Assembly: GCF_937973075.1 (NCBI RefSeq) | Contig: NZ_CALBWL010000007.1 | Coordinates: 1 to 29,694, forward strand | Source: an uncultured Campylobacter sp. | Lineage (GTDB): Bacteria > Campylobacterota > Campylobacteria > Campylobacterales > Campylobacteraceae | Reading direction: 5' to 3' | DNA length: 29,694 bases | In this document: piece by piece, positions 8,841 through 17,509 of the stretch | How positions within the stretch are numbered: the stretch's first letter is position 1 | How the letters are laid out: every line of letters begins with the position of its first letter | The notes under the pieces: generated by a model | The model's input: the letters and a program-made list of their open reading frames with translations, nothing else | What the model was told of the DNA's origin: nothing | The model's database searches: none | Translations under genes and position numbers: made by a program

Positions 8841-9327
8841 GATCTGCAAGATAAAGATTTTAAAGCTCAGCAAAAAACAGATCCTGGCGCTATAAGCTGA
8901 AATTTTAATACTATCAAAAAGCAAGATCGGCTCTTAAGCGTAGATTCAAGCGATAAATTTTGACTTTCAATGCGGATTTGTGAGCGCGTCAAATTTAAAG
9001 TTGCACTAAGCAAACTCGGGCGAATTTTCTTGCAATTAAATTTAAAAACCGCCTTGATATAATTTAGCTTTAAAATTTAAAATTCCAAGCCGCGTTAGAT
9101 TTTAAAATTTTGCCGCGAGCCTCTAAATTTAGTGGTAAAGTACGACATAATTTCTCTATCTTTAAGCGGGATTTTAGTAAAATCACATTATAAAATTTAC
9201 CCGTAAATTTATATGAAAAGATAAAATTTCATCGATTATCGCCTCCGGTAGATGGTCGCATAATGTAAAACTTAACAATAAATTTAGCGCTAAATTTTAC
9301 GCATAATCTTACAAAAAAAGGGAGTTA
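8841..9327. other. Non-coding interval upstream of kefB
   Basis: About 490 AT-rich bases with no supportable gene. A TATAAT at 9058-9063 could be a -10 box for kefB, but it is ~265 bases from the ATG. CATAAT near 9258 is another candidate. Neither has a clear -35 box. The first bases (8839-8846 against 8878-8885) form an 8-bp inverted repeat with a long loop and no T-run. Confidence 0.4.
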
Positions 9328-10959
9328 ATGGAGCTTGTTATAGAGCTATTTCTTGCGATCACGGCGCTTGCGATAGTGCTAAATATCGTCTTTAAAATTT
9401 TTGAAATTCCCACCATCATCGGCTATATCGTCGCGGGCGTGTGCTTTTCGCAGATCTATAGCCTAAGTAGCGTTGAAAACGCCCATATGTCTGAGCTGGC
9501 GGAATTTGGCATCGTCTTTTTGATGTTTACCATCGGGCTTGAGTTTAGCTTCCATCACTTGATGAGTATGAAAAAGGACGTATTTTTTAATGGCATACTC
9601 CAAGTGCTTGGCACCGGTATTATTCTAGCGCTCATCATCGATCAAGCTTTCGGCGGAAACATAAAAACCGTGATGATTATCGGGCTTGCGCTCGCGCTTA
9701 GCTCTACGGCGATCGTGCTAAAAACGCTCAACGAAACAGGCGAAATCAACCAAAACTACGGGCGCAAGGTGCTTGGCATCCTGCTCTTTCAGGACCTCGC
9801 CGTCATTCCGATCTTGCTGATGATCGACATCTTCGGCTCGACCGACAGCACCCCCGTGAACTATCTAATCTTAAAAACCGCTGTAAGCGCCGCCATAGTG
9901 GTGGTGATCCTTTTTGTGCTCGGCAAATTCGCCTTCAACCGCTTCCTCCACTACGTCGTAAAGACGAATTCTAAAGAAATTTTCATCGCGACCATCCTTT
10001 TTACCGTCGTGGGAGCTAGCTTTTTGGCGCACGTTTTCGGCTTTTCATACACGCTGGGCGCATTCATCGCGGGCATGCTCATCGCAGAAACCGAGTATAA
10101 ACACGAGATAGAGGCCGATCTGACGCCGTTTCGGGACATACTGCTCGGACTTTTTTTCATCACTATCGGCATGCAGATAAATTTCGAAGTCATCGTCTCG
10201 CACTATGGGTTAATCTTGCTCGCTATCATCGTGATAACGGCGCTTAAAACGGGAGTGATATACGCGATCTTATTTCTCTCGACCGGCAAAAGGATAGCGC
10301 TAAAAGCGGCGCTGTCGCTATGCCAGATAGGTGAGTTTGCGCTTGCGATCTTTTCGCTACTGATGAGCCGCGATATGCTAAGTAAGGAAAACGGGCAAAT
10401 TTTAATTACAGTCGTAACTGCGACGATGATTTTAACGCCGTTTATTCTTAAAAATTTAAACAAAATCGCCAACCGTTTCGAGTCTAAGGTTGAAAAGCTC
10501 GAGGATGAGGAGCATAAAACTCAAATCCCGCCGATGAAAAATCATATCATTGTAGCAGGCTACGGCAGGATAGGGCAGGAAGTGGTGCTGCGCCTTAAAG
10601 ATCAGGGGCTGCTATACGTAGTCGCCGAGAGTGATTTAGAGCTCGTGGATCTGGGCAAATCGCGCGGCGAGAATATATACTTTGTAAATATAATGCAAAA
10701 AACCGCAATCGACGAGCTGCATGCGCGCGAAGCGTCGGTCATCATCCTAACGATCGCAAATCAGCAAAAGCTAGACATCGTCGCTAAGATGCTAAACGGC
10801 TCTAATCTAAAAGCAAATATCATAGTGATGCATACGGGCGCTGATCCGCAAAGTGAGTTGCAGAGCGAATACGGCGAAAATTTTATTTTCGTAAAAAAGG
10901 AGAGAGTAGTAGCCAATGCGCTTTTGCAAGAGGCGCTGAAATGCAAGCTAACGCAGTAG
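9328..10959 (+). CDS. kefB: KefB-type monovalent cation:proton antiporter (CPA2) with RCK domain
   Basis: A 543-residue inner-membrane protein. Residues ~1-380 hold about 12 hydrophobic segments of the Na+/H+ exchanger fold, with the family motif FQDLAVIP at ~154-161 and GAFIAGM at 244-250. Residues ~403-520 are a cytoplasmic RCK/TrkA-N domain with the nucleotide-binding motif GYGRIG at 411-416. The family exports K+ or Na+ in exchange for protons and protects against pH or electrophile stress. The ligand here cannot be told from sequence. The gene lies downstream of hspR as in C. jejuni, but ~490 bases away. GGGAG precedes the ATG. Confidence 0.88.
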   Translation: MELVIELFLAITALAIVLNIVFKIFEIPTIIGYIVAGVCFSQIYSLSSVENAHMSELAEFGIVFLMFTIGLEFSFHHLMSMKKDVFFNGILQVLGTGIILALIIDQAFGGNIKTVMIIGLALALSSTAIVLKTLNETGEINQNYGRKVLGILLFQDLAVIPILLMIDIFGSTDSTPVNYLILKTAVSAAIVVVILFVLGKFAFNRFLHYVVKTNSKEIFIATILFTVVGASFLAHVFGFSYTLGAFIAGMLIAETEYKHEIEADLTPFRDILLGLFFITIGMQINFEVIVSHYGLILLAIIVITALKTGVIYAILFLSTGKRIALKAALSLCQIGEFALAIFSLLMSRDMLSKENGQILITVVTATMILTPFILKNLNKIANRFESKVEKLEDEEHKTQIPPMKNHIIVAGYGRIGQEVVLRLKDQGLLYVVAESDLELVDLGKSRGENIYFVNIMQKTAIDELHAREASVIILTIANQQKLDIVAKMLNGSNLKANIIVMHTGADPQSELQSEYGENFIFVKKERVVANALLQEALKCKLTQ

Positions 10960-11217
10960 CCTTGAGCGTTTAAGATCAAATTTAAACGCATTTGCTATGC
11001 CTAAAATATCCACGCTTCTTTATTCTTACTTCTACACTCAGCTAATTAAAGCGTTTTAATGAACGCAGATAAATAAGATATATTTAAATGGTGGGCTTGC
11101 AAATTTAAAGACGCAAAGTGCTGCTTTGGATTGATTTAAATTCTAAATTTAAGCTGTCATTCCATAGCAAAAGGATACTTCGACAAGGAGCTGATGAAGT
11201 ATATTTGCGCGATAAAG

Positions 11218-11841
11218 TTATTTAAAAATTCGTTTAAATTTTTGCTCAAATTTAGCGGCTTCATCTTGGGCGCCTTGCGCCTTGCCGTTTGTTTTGTTAA
11301 AATTTTGCTCGCCGGAAATTTTATCATCGACCACTCCTCTGATTTTTGCTTGCGATTTTGGCGCCGGTAGATACACGGTCTCATCGGCGTCAAATTCCGG
11401 ATTTGCGTTATATGTTATTATCGCCACCGGAATAGCGATAAAAATAGCGGGTATAATCTGACGTGTATCCCAGTCTATGTGATATTTTATCTGTAAATAA
11501 AATCCGATTAAAGCATAAAGGACTTAAAATATCGCAGCCACATGTATCCATATAAGCATAAAGGCCTTATCTGCATCGCTAAATAAAAGCAGGGCGTATT
11601 TTTTATACTTCAGCCTGTTTATGCAGACGAGTATATTTATCGCAGATAGCGCGAGCGTGCATAAAAACGACATTATGGGCACATTATGTACAAACGTAAG
11701 AAACACGACGATATAAATCAGGAAAGTCAAAAGTGCCCCTAAAAACAGATATCTACAAAAGCGAAATCTATCGTAGCTTTTTAAAATTTCTTGCGGAATT
11801 TGGCTGATGTCCGCGGGGATTTTGTCTTTTTGCGTTTGCAT
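11218..11841 (-). pseudogene. Small membrane protein gene interrupted by an in-frame TAA
   Basis: From ATG at 11841 the frame codes 105 residues, with hydrophobic segments YLFLGALLTFLIYIVVFLTF and IMSFLCTLALSAINILVC, and ends at TAA (11524-11526). The same frame then runs on without a stop for 101 codons to 11218: VLYALIGFYL, a further hydrophobic segment IIPAIFIAIPVAIIT, then a hydrophilic tail. The stop falls inside what reads as one continuous transmembrane helix (IWIHVAAIF-stop-VLYALIGFYL). The simplest reading is a ~206-residue four-TM protein with a nonsense mutation. The 105-residue N-terminal part may still be made, since AAAGGCGG precedes the ATG. Function unknown. The two-gene alternative is weak because the second part has no ATG or ribosome site near its beginning. 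Confidence 0.65.
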
Positions 11842-12106
11842 TTTTACCGCCTTTCTCGGTTATTTTAACTCAAATTTTGCTTTTTTACTCCGTAGCGTTT
11901 TAAATTTAATGAAGCGGGCTTTTTGGCTTGCTTCTTTTTTGGCAGACAAGCGATCCCGATTTTGCATTAAATTTTTAAAAATGAATACTTACCGGCTCTT
12001 GCAATTTTATCGATAAAATTTTTGGCAGGCTAAATTTACGCTTCTTTTCTAGCTAAATTTAGCTTCAAAATTTATCCTGCTTTATTCATAAAATAAGGCA
12101 ACCAAG

Positions 12107-12919
12107 CTAAAGCCCATACGTTTTATCCACTCGCACGAACGCCCAGTGCATAAAATCGCGTTCTGGCTCGTATTTGCCGCTGTTAAAATACTCCGCCAGC
12201 CGCGCTTCCTCCGTGTCGCTTAGCTCACCGCCGAGCATCCAGCGCGTCTTTTGTATGAGCTCCTGTGCGCTTGTTTCTGGGCCCGCATGACACTTGGCCT
12301 TTATGTAGCTTAGGCTTGGCAAATAGCCCATTTGAAACAAGATGTTTAAAAGATAGACGAAGTCGGGCTTTTGCTCCACTTCGCGCTCTATTGCATCCAA
12401 AATTTCATCATCCACGAAGCTGCCGCCCACCTTAAACGTGATGTAAAGCGCCTTTTTAGTTTTTGAGAGCAGTTTTAGCAATACAGGCTTTAGATCATCC
12501 ACCTCGAGGCAGCGTGAAGCAAAAACGAGATCACACGCAGGCACGTCCGACCAGTCGTCTTCGAAAGCTTTTTGCGCAAATTTAACGTTTTTCGCGCCAT
12601 AAATTCGAGCGTTTTTGCGGGCAAACTCCAGCATTTTGGGCGAAAAATCATAGCCGTAAATTTGATCCACCTTTTCCGCTGCCAGCACGCTTAGCGCGCC
12701 TACGCCGCATGCAAAATCAAGTAGCGTCGAAGCGCCCGAAAAATCTACGCGCGATAGAAAGTCTCGCGCATAGGCGCTTTTCATCACGCCTTCGCTGAAG
12801 CTCGGCGCCTTTTTGTCCCAATGCTCGGCCAGCTTTTTGCCGAATGAGCTTTTTGCTTTTTGCGCCTTATAAAGCGCATCAAAGTCGATCTCATCGTAGT
12901 TTGAAGCTAAAATCATCAT
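12107..12919 (-). CDS. Class I SAM-dependent methyltransferase
   Basis: A 270-residue cytosolic protein. The AdoMet-binding motif I is at ~66-77 (TLLDFACGVGAL), followed by an acidic position after strand 2 (YGYDFSP) and motif IV-like CDLVFASRCLE. This is the UbiE/Methyltransf_11-type Rossmann fold. The C-terminal ~110 residues are not diagnostic, so the substrate is unknown. Two adjacent ATG codons (12919 and 12916) follow AAGGA, and the second has the better spacing. It stands alone on the minus strand, with ~265-bp non-coding gaps on each side. Confidence 0.8.
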   Translation of the reverse strand: MMILASNYDEIDFDALYKAQKAKSSFGKKLAEHWDKKAPSFSEGVMKSAYARDFLSRVDFSGASTLLDFACGVGALSVLAAEKVDQIYGYDFSPKMLEFARKNARIYGAKNVKFAQKAFEDDWSDVPACDLVFASRCLEVDDLKPVLLKLLSKTKKALYITFKVGGSFVDDEILDAIEREVEQKPDFVYLLNILFQMGYLPSLSYIKAKCHAGPETSAQELIQKTRWMLGGELSDTEEARLAEYFNSGKYEPERDFMHWAFVRVDKTYGL

Positions 12920-13188
12920 TATCCTTTCCTGATTTTAATGGGCAGATCGCACCAATTTTTCGTTAAATTTTAGCGTAATTTTATACGCCACGCCCAAATC
13001 CGCCTGAAATTTCAAACCGTCCGGCGAAAAGTGCTAAGGCAAGCCCACCTCTGCATATTTTATCCGCCTGCGATCCTTTAAATTTTCGCCGAACGATCGC
13101 AGTTAAATTTTAAAAGCCTCTTTATAAATCAAAATTTTTAGTTTATCGTCCGCGCTTGTTCGCTCCGCATTTAAATCGCTGCTTGGAT

Positions 13189-13608
13189 TTATTGTAAAGC
13201 CTCCAATCTAGCCGCTATTACCTTTTGCATCGCTTGATTTTTCCTGTTTTTGGCTAAAATTTGTAGCCTCCTTTTGCCGATGCGTTTGTCGGCGGCCTTT
13301 AGGATATTTGCAAGCCCCCATTCATCGGCACCAAAGTGCTTTGCAAACAGCTCCTCTTTGGGCGTGTCGATATATTCGCGGATAAGCTCGCCGATGTCGC
13401 TTATGTCGTTACCATACGGATAAATTTTCGCTAGAGCGCCCTGTGCTAGGCTTTTTACGCTGCCGCTTTTTAGCACGAAATCCTTCGGGTAATCAAAAAT
13501 AATCTCGCCCGCAAGCGTGATAAAATATCGCGGCAAATCCGTGCTGCCGCGTCTGCTTTGCATCCTATAAACCGTGCAGTGGAGCTTAAAATCAATGCTT
13601 TTATCCAC
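13189..13608 (-). CDS. SF0329-like conserved protein, probably N-terminally damaged (TGA at codon 4 of the longer frame)
   Basis: From GTG at 13608 the frame gives 139 residues, including KLHCTVYRMQSRRGS, FITLAGEIIFDYP and ADKRIGKRRLQIL. These resemble from memory the SF0329 family of uncharacterised proteins. The GTG has no good ribosome site. Fourteen codons further upstream in the same frame lies ATG (13650), preceded by AAAGGGGGC. It reads M-K-R-stop-S-K-L-Q-K-R-L-Y-E-L before joining the GTG codon. The family begins with a W-S-K-L motif, so the TGA at 13639-13641 is probably a TGG to TGA nonsense change. The protein may be lost, or made as a shortened form from GTG. Family identity is moderate; no function is known. 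Confidence 0.6.
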   Translation of the reverse strand: MDKSIDFKLHCTVYRMQSRRGSTDLPRYFITLAGEIIFDYPKDFVLKSGSVKSLAQGALAKIYPYGNDISDIGELIREYIDTPKEELFAKHFGADEWGLANILKAADKRIGKRRLQILAKNRKNQAMQKVIAARLEALQ

Positions 13609-13783
13609 AAGTTCGTAAAGCCGTTTTTGAAGCTTGCTTCAACGTTTCATTTTGCCCCCTTTTATCTATTTATCGCTTCTTGCGGTTTCGCGCGTAGCTT
13701 TTGCCGCCCTTTGTGACGATCGCGCCTGAAAGCTCCGCGCCTTTTCTATTTTTTGAAAATCCGCTTTGTAAAATTCTGCCGCG

Positions 13784-14269
13784 CTAAACGCTCTCCCAAA
13801 ATCTAGACTCCGTCTTGATCGCGCCTCGGTTTTTATCGCGTAAAATTTGCAAAAATTCTTTAAAGTTTGGCGTAAAAATCGAAGCGGCGGGCACAAATTT
13901 ATACTCGCTCGCGCCGTCCGCAAAGCGGATCCGCCAAATCCTAGCATGATTTATCCGTATTTTTGTAACTTCAAGCGCTAAAATTTGCTCAAATTTATAC
14001 CTCGCCGCGAGCTTCTGTCCGTCAAAAACGTAGATGAAATTTTGATCGAACCAAAGACTCTCGCACGAGATAAAAAACCGCTCTAGCCAGAACAAAAACG
14101 GCCTCACGGAAAGCCTTTTTACCGCGTCTGCTTCGCTTATCCCATCTATCGCGGCAAGCCGGCGCGAGCTAAGCTTGCGAGGGTTGCGCCAAAAGAGCGT
14201 CCAAATAATCCCGCCCAGAAGCAAGACGCTAAAAATTACGATTAAAATTTGAATTAAAGCTTCAGCCAT
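13784..14269 (-). CDS. Hypothetical membrane-anchored protein
   Basis: A 161-residue protein with one N-terminal transmembrane helix (residues ~5-27, LIQILIVIFSVLLLGGIIWTL) and a soluble, probably cytoplasmic domain rich in basic and aromatic residues (LFWRNPRKLSSRR...FIYVFDGQKLAARYKF). The soluble part has alternating strands suggestive of a small beta-rich, PH-like domain, which is inference only. The start ATG overlaps the end of the upstream gene by 8 bases (14262-14269), so the two are translationally coupled and may act together. I do not recognise the family. Confidence 0.7.
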   Translation of the reverse strand: MAEALIQILIVIFSVLLLGGIIWTLFWRNPRKLSSRRLAAIDGISEADAVKRLSVRPFLFWLERFFISCESLWFDQNFIYVFDGQKLAARYKFEQILALEVTKIRINHARIWRIRFADGASEYKFVPAASIFTPNFKEFLQILRDKNRGAIKTESRFWESV

Positions 14270-14945
14270 TTAAAATTTTAAGTCCTTTTACAAATGCAAA
14301 TTTCTCCTCCGTATCGCCCACAAACAAACTCTTGCTAAAATCCGCCTCCGCGCCGTTTGCAAGCTCTTCATAAAGCTTATAAAATCGCCCTTTGTAGGTA
14401 CATTCGCTTAGGCAGACGTTAAAAAACGCCTCCGCCACGTCCCTGCCGCCGAGATAATAGATAAAGTAGATCGGGCGCAGATCGAAAGCGCTTAGATTTT
14501 TGTTAAATTTAGCCCCGCGCTGCATCATAAACTCCACCGCCTTTTGTTTATCCTCAAAAAGCTCAAAAATAGGCAGCGCGTAGTCCTTGATAGCCGCGCT
14601 AATCTCGCGAACGCTGGGCTCGAAGCTAGCGCCTGCGAGCTGCCAGTCGCGAAACTGTTTGCGCGGCGTGAGATAGCCCAGGTGCGATACGAAAACAAGA
14701 TCGGTTGAGTAGGACAGCTCCTCTTGCATCAGCTTTTTTAGGCGCTTGCAGTAGATTGCGATCTGCGGTAGGATACTCACACTGCCTGAGTAATTGCGCA
14801 TGCTGGAGCCAAAATAAATTTCAAATAAAATCTCCTTGTCGTTTGCAAGCTTCGTTAGTTTTTGCCCCTTTTGCGTGGGCTTGAAGTCCGTGAAATTCGC
14901 CGCAATCTCATTGCAGCCGTTTAAAAATATCTCGCGCGGAGTCAT
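14262..14945 (-). CDS. Hypothetical cytosolic protein
   Basis: A 227-residue soluble protein with no signal peptide or transmembrane helix. The N-terminal ~100 residues (IFLNGCNEIAANF, KPTQKGQKLTKL, EIYFGSSMRNYSG) look like one alpha/beta domain with a conserved feel. The rest contains SHLGYLTPRKQFRDWQLAG and YFIYYLGGRDVAEAF. An AAAAGGA ribosome site precedes ATG 14945. The gene overlaps the next by 8 bases. Function unknown. Pairing with a single-TM partner is compatible with an immunity or accessory pair, but nothing in the sequence shows this. Confidence 0.7.
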   Translation of the reverse strand: MTPREIFLNGCNEIAANFTDFKPTQKGQKLTKLANDKEILFEIYFGSSMRNYSGSVSILPQIAIYCKRLKKLMQEELSYSTDLVFVSHLGYLTPRKQFRDWQLAGASFEPSVREISAAIKDYALPIFELFEDKQKAVEFMMQRGAKFNKNLSAFDLRPIYFIYYLGGRDVAEAFFNVCLSECTYKGRFYKLYEELANGAEADFSKSLFVGDTEEKFAFVKGLKILNG

Positions 14946-15141
14946 GATTTTCCTTTTAAATTTATCGTTTAAATTTAGACGTTTTGCTCGCTAGCAATTC
15001 GGTTTGCAGATTACATTGCCGCAGCCGCGATCCGCAGCTTGGCGTTTTTCGGCGCGCCGTCTTGTCGCCAAAAAGTTATTTTATACGCGCAATTTTACCC
15101 TAGTTCGGCTAAATTTAACGGCGCTACGCGCCCGTAAAAAT

Positions 15142-15453
15142 TTATAATCTATCCTCGTATCTTTCGTAGTTTATGCCGTAAATTTTATCAATATTTTCGG
15201 CATTTATGAGCTGCTCGCTGCTCCCGAAGGCTAAAATTTCGCCGTCTTTTATAAATAGCGTCAAGCTTGAAACGAACTTCGCATGCCGCGGGTAGTGCGT
15301 CGTCTGCACGAAGGTGTAGCCCTCGTCGCCTAGAGCTTTTATCATCTCGAGTAGCTTGATTTGATTGCCGAAGTCCAGCCCGTTGGTGGGCTCATCCATA
15401 AAGATCACTTTCGCGCCCTGAACCAGCGTGCGCGCGATGTACGCCAGCTGCCG
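15142..15453 (-). pseudogene. C-terminal remnant of an iron/heme-type ABC transporter ATPase
   Basis: The frame RQLAYIARTLVQGAKV-IFMDEPTNGLDFGNQ holds the Walker B motif with D-loop, and TTHYPRH supplies the H-loop. About 103 residues match the C-terminal half of FecE/BtuD-like ATPases. The C-loop LSGGQ that should precede RQL is replaced by a TAG (15454-15456), and no Walker A domain follows upstream, where the frame hits more stops. The only ATG (15408) lies inside the Walker B segment, so the product could not bind ATP properly. No permease or binding-protein gene is nearby. It is a decayed fragment. Confidence 0.8.
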
Positions 15454-15456
15454 CTA

Positions 15457-15758
15457 CTTTGAAATTTCATCTTTTAAAATTCCGTCTTTATACGGATCGC
15501 GCTTAAAATTTTATATCGCCGCGTCTTTAAAATTTAGGTCGTTGCGAATAAATTTTTATCGAAGTTTAAAATTTGATGTCGCATTACCGCGCCGCGTAAA
15601 ATTTCAATAACGCGCTAAATTTTAAACGGCGCGTAAAATCAAGCATTGCGCTAAATTTCAAGTTACGCGCCGAATTTAGCTCGCGCGACAAATCAAACGC
15701 GCCGCCTAATAAAAGCGGTATAAAATTCACTTGCGCGCTAAGGCCCGCCTCTCAGGGC
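15457..15758. other. Degenerate non-coding stretch upstream of the ABC remnant
   Basis: About 300 bases alternating TAAAATTT-type and CGCGCC/GCGCGTAA words (for example GGCGCGTAAAAT, TTACGCGCCGAATTT). No supportable gene. The part next to the ATPase remnant translates to a broken frame (DPYKDGILKDEISK-stop), possibly the last trace of the missing N-terminal half. Confidence 0.5.
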
Positions 15759-16397
15759 CTAGGTGTATAAAATTCTACCCAGGCGGATCATGTTCGAGCC
15801 GCATTTGATCGCGAGCTCAAAATCATCGCTCATCCCCATCGAGCAGATCCGCGCGCCGTGCGGCACGAGCGCATCGAAGATCTCACGCGTCGCCTCGAAG
15901 CTTCGCGCGATCTGCGCGGGCTCGCTCACGTGCGCGCCGATGCTCATCACGCCGATTAAATTTAGATTTTTGCACTCCTGCTTGATGCGCAAAAACTCCT
16001 CCACCGCGCGGTTTTTATCTAGCCCCGTTTTGGAGCTCTCGCCCGCAGCGTTGATCTCCAGCAGCGTATCTAGCGGATAAGTTAGCCGCTTATTTACGGC
16101 AAGCGCGAGCTCGCAACTGTTGCAGCTCTGCCACAGCGTCGGGCGCAGAGCGATGAGCTGATTGATTTTGTTGCTTTGTAGCGTGCCGATGAAGTGCCAC
16201 TTTAGCGGCAGTTCGCGCAAGGCCTCGCTTTTGCGCTTCAGCTCCTGCACTCTGTTTTCTCCAAACGCGATCTGTCCTTGCGAATACAGCTCGCGCACCT
16301 CATCCGTGCCTACGTTTTTACTCACTGCGACTAGCTGCACTTCGCCCGCGCCTGCTTTCGCAGCCTCAATGCGCTTTAAAATTTCATCCAGCTTCAT
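15759..16397 (-). CDS. Pyridoxal phosphate homeostasis protein (YggS/PLPBP/COG0325 family)
   Basis: A 212-residue single-domain alanine-racemase-fold protein. Lys27 in VAVSKN is the PLP Schiff-base residue. The family signatures GENRVQEL, WHFIGTLQSNK and SMGMSDDFELAI are all present. The protein binds PLP and buffers free B6, affecting amino acid metabolism; it has no known catalytic activity. Its ATG overlaps the rseP stop codon (ATGA, 16394-16397), so it is translationally coupled as the last gene after rseP. Length is slightly below the usual 220-235 residues but all motifs are present. Confidence 0.93.
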   Translation of the reverse strand: MKLDEILKRIEAAKAGAGEVQLVAVSKNVGTDEVRELYSQGQIAFGENRVQELKRKSEALRELPLKWHFIGTLQSNKINQLIALRPTLWQSCNSCELALAVNKRLTYPLDTLLEINAAGESSKTGLDKNRAVEEFLRIKQECKNLNLIGVMSIGAHVSEPAQIARSFEATREIFDALVPHGARICSMGMSDDFELAIKCGSNMIRLGRILYT

Positions 16398-17509
16398 TTG
16401 TAAAATCCCAAAATTCTAGCAAAATCATTCAGTACCGTAAATATCATCAAAAGCGCTAAAATCCCCATGCCTACGTAGCTGGCGCCTACGAATACCCGTT
16501 TTGGCACCGGGCGGCGGAAGATGAGCTCAAAGAGATTAAACGCGATGTGTCCGCCGTCGAGCGCGGGGATCGGAAAGAGGTTGATAAGCCCTAAATTTAC
16601 CGATATTAGCGCCACGAGCGCGAGCAAGACGGCCGCGCCGTAATCGACCGCCTTTGAGGTGATATCTGTAATAGCGACGATGCCGCCCATCTCCTTGGGC
16701 GAAACGACGCCGCTGGCGAGCTTCTCAAGCCCCACCAAGATAAGCTTTGATGCCTCCACCGTCTGATCCCACGCGAAGCTAAGCGAGCTCGTGCCCTTGT
16801 GATATAGCGTCACGGTCGCGTTGTAATCGGGCGAAATGCCGATGAGCGGCACTCTGATGCTCTCGCGCCAGATGGTTTTTTTCTCGCCGAGCTTTGGCGT
16901 GAGCGTCAGGCTCAGTCGCTCGCCGCCACGTAAAATTTCCAAGCTTAGCGGCGCTGCGGTTACCTGCTTTGAGATGTCGTCCCACTCGCGGATCTGCTTG
17001 CCGTCGATTGATAAAATTTCATCGTTTAGCATTAGCCCTGCGCTTGCTGCGGCGGAATTTGGCGAAATTTTGCCAACCTTCGGCGCTAGCTTTTCGACGC
17101 CGATGTAGCCCAGCGCGATGTAGATCAAAAATGCAAGCAGCAGGTTGAAAAACGGCCCCGCAAAAAGTATGATTATGCGCGCGATCGGGCCTTTGGAGTT
17201 GTAGCTATCGGGGTCCGCGCTTACTGCGGTGGGATCCAGATCCTCCTGCCCCTTAAGGCTCACGTAGCCCCCCAGAGGGATCGCGCTGATGGCGTATTGC
17301 GTAGCGCCGATGCGCTTGGTAAAGACCTTCTCGCCGAAGCCCACGCTAAAGACGTTCACCCCCACGCCCAGCGCTCGCGCCGCCAAAAAATGCCCCAGCT
17401 CGTGGAAAAAGATGAGGAAGCTGATCGCCAGCACCGTGACCATAAAATTTATCGAGTAAAAATAAAATCCGACCGCCAGGATCGCTAGCGTTAAAATTAT
17501 GCTTTTCAA
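16394..17509 (-). CDS. rseP: Site-2 zinc protease RseP (M50 family)
   Basis: A 371-residue inner-membrane protease. The zinc-binding HELGH is at residues 36-40 in the first membrane helix. One PDZ domain (~125-205) follows, and the third metal ligand lies in the C-terminal NLFPIPALDGGH motif near residue 320. It cleaves membrane-bound anti-sigma factors and remnant signal peptides within the membrane. A single PDZ domain instead of the two in E. coli is normal for epsilonproteobacteria. The start is TTG with AAAGG eight bases upstream. In C. jejuni this gene directly follows pgsA; here about 3 kb with a small-gene islet lies between them. Confidence 0.93.
   Translation of the reverse strand: MKSIILTLAILAVGFYFYSINFMVTVLAISFLIFFHELGHFLAARALGVGVNVFSVGFGEKVFTKRIGATQYAISAIPLGGYVSLKGQEDLDPTAVSADPDSYNSKGPIARIIILFAGPFFNLLLAFLIYIALGYIGVEKLAPKVGKISPNSAAASAGLMLNDEILSIDGKQIREWDDISKQVTAAPLSLEILRGGERLSLTLTPKLGEKKTIWRESIRVPLIGISPDYNATVTLYHKGTSSLSFAWDQTVEASKLILVGLEKLASGVVSPKEMGGIVAITDITSKAVDYGAAVLLALVALISVNLGLINLFPIPALDGGHIAFNLFELIFRRPVPKRVFVGASYVGMGILALLMIFTVLNDFARILGFYK

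Noticed and set aside
8839..8885. 8-bp inverted repeat behind hspR as a terminator
   Set aside because: The loop is over 30 bases and no T-run follows, so it is unlikely to terminate transcription.
11157..11393. 78-residue minus-strand frame overlapping the interrupted membrane gene
   Set aside because: It is in a different frame from the membrane protein, very basic, and has no hydrophobic or conserved pattern.
13639..13641. Possible recoding of TGA as tryptophan
   Set aside because: TGA ends several other genes in the window cleanly (rseP, atpZ, sensor kinase, cytochrome c), and campylobacters use the standard code. A nonsense mutation is simpler.
13666..13947. 93-residue minus-strand frame ending downstream of the single-TM hypothetical gene
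   Set aside because: It overlaps the C-terminal third of the 161-residue gene in another frame and is Arg/Ala/Ser-rich with no ribosome site. It is a shadow.
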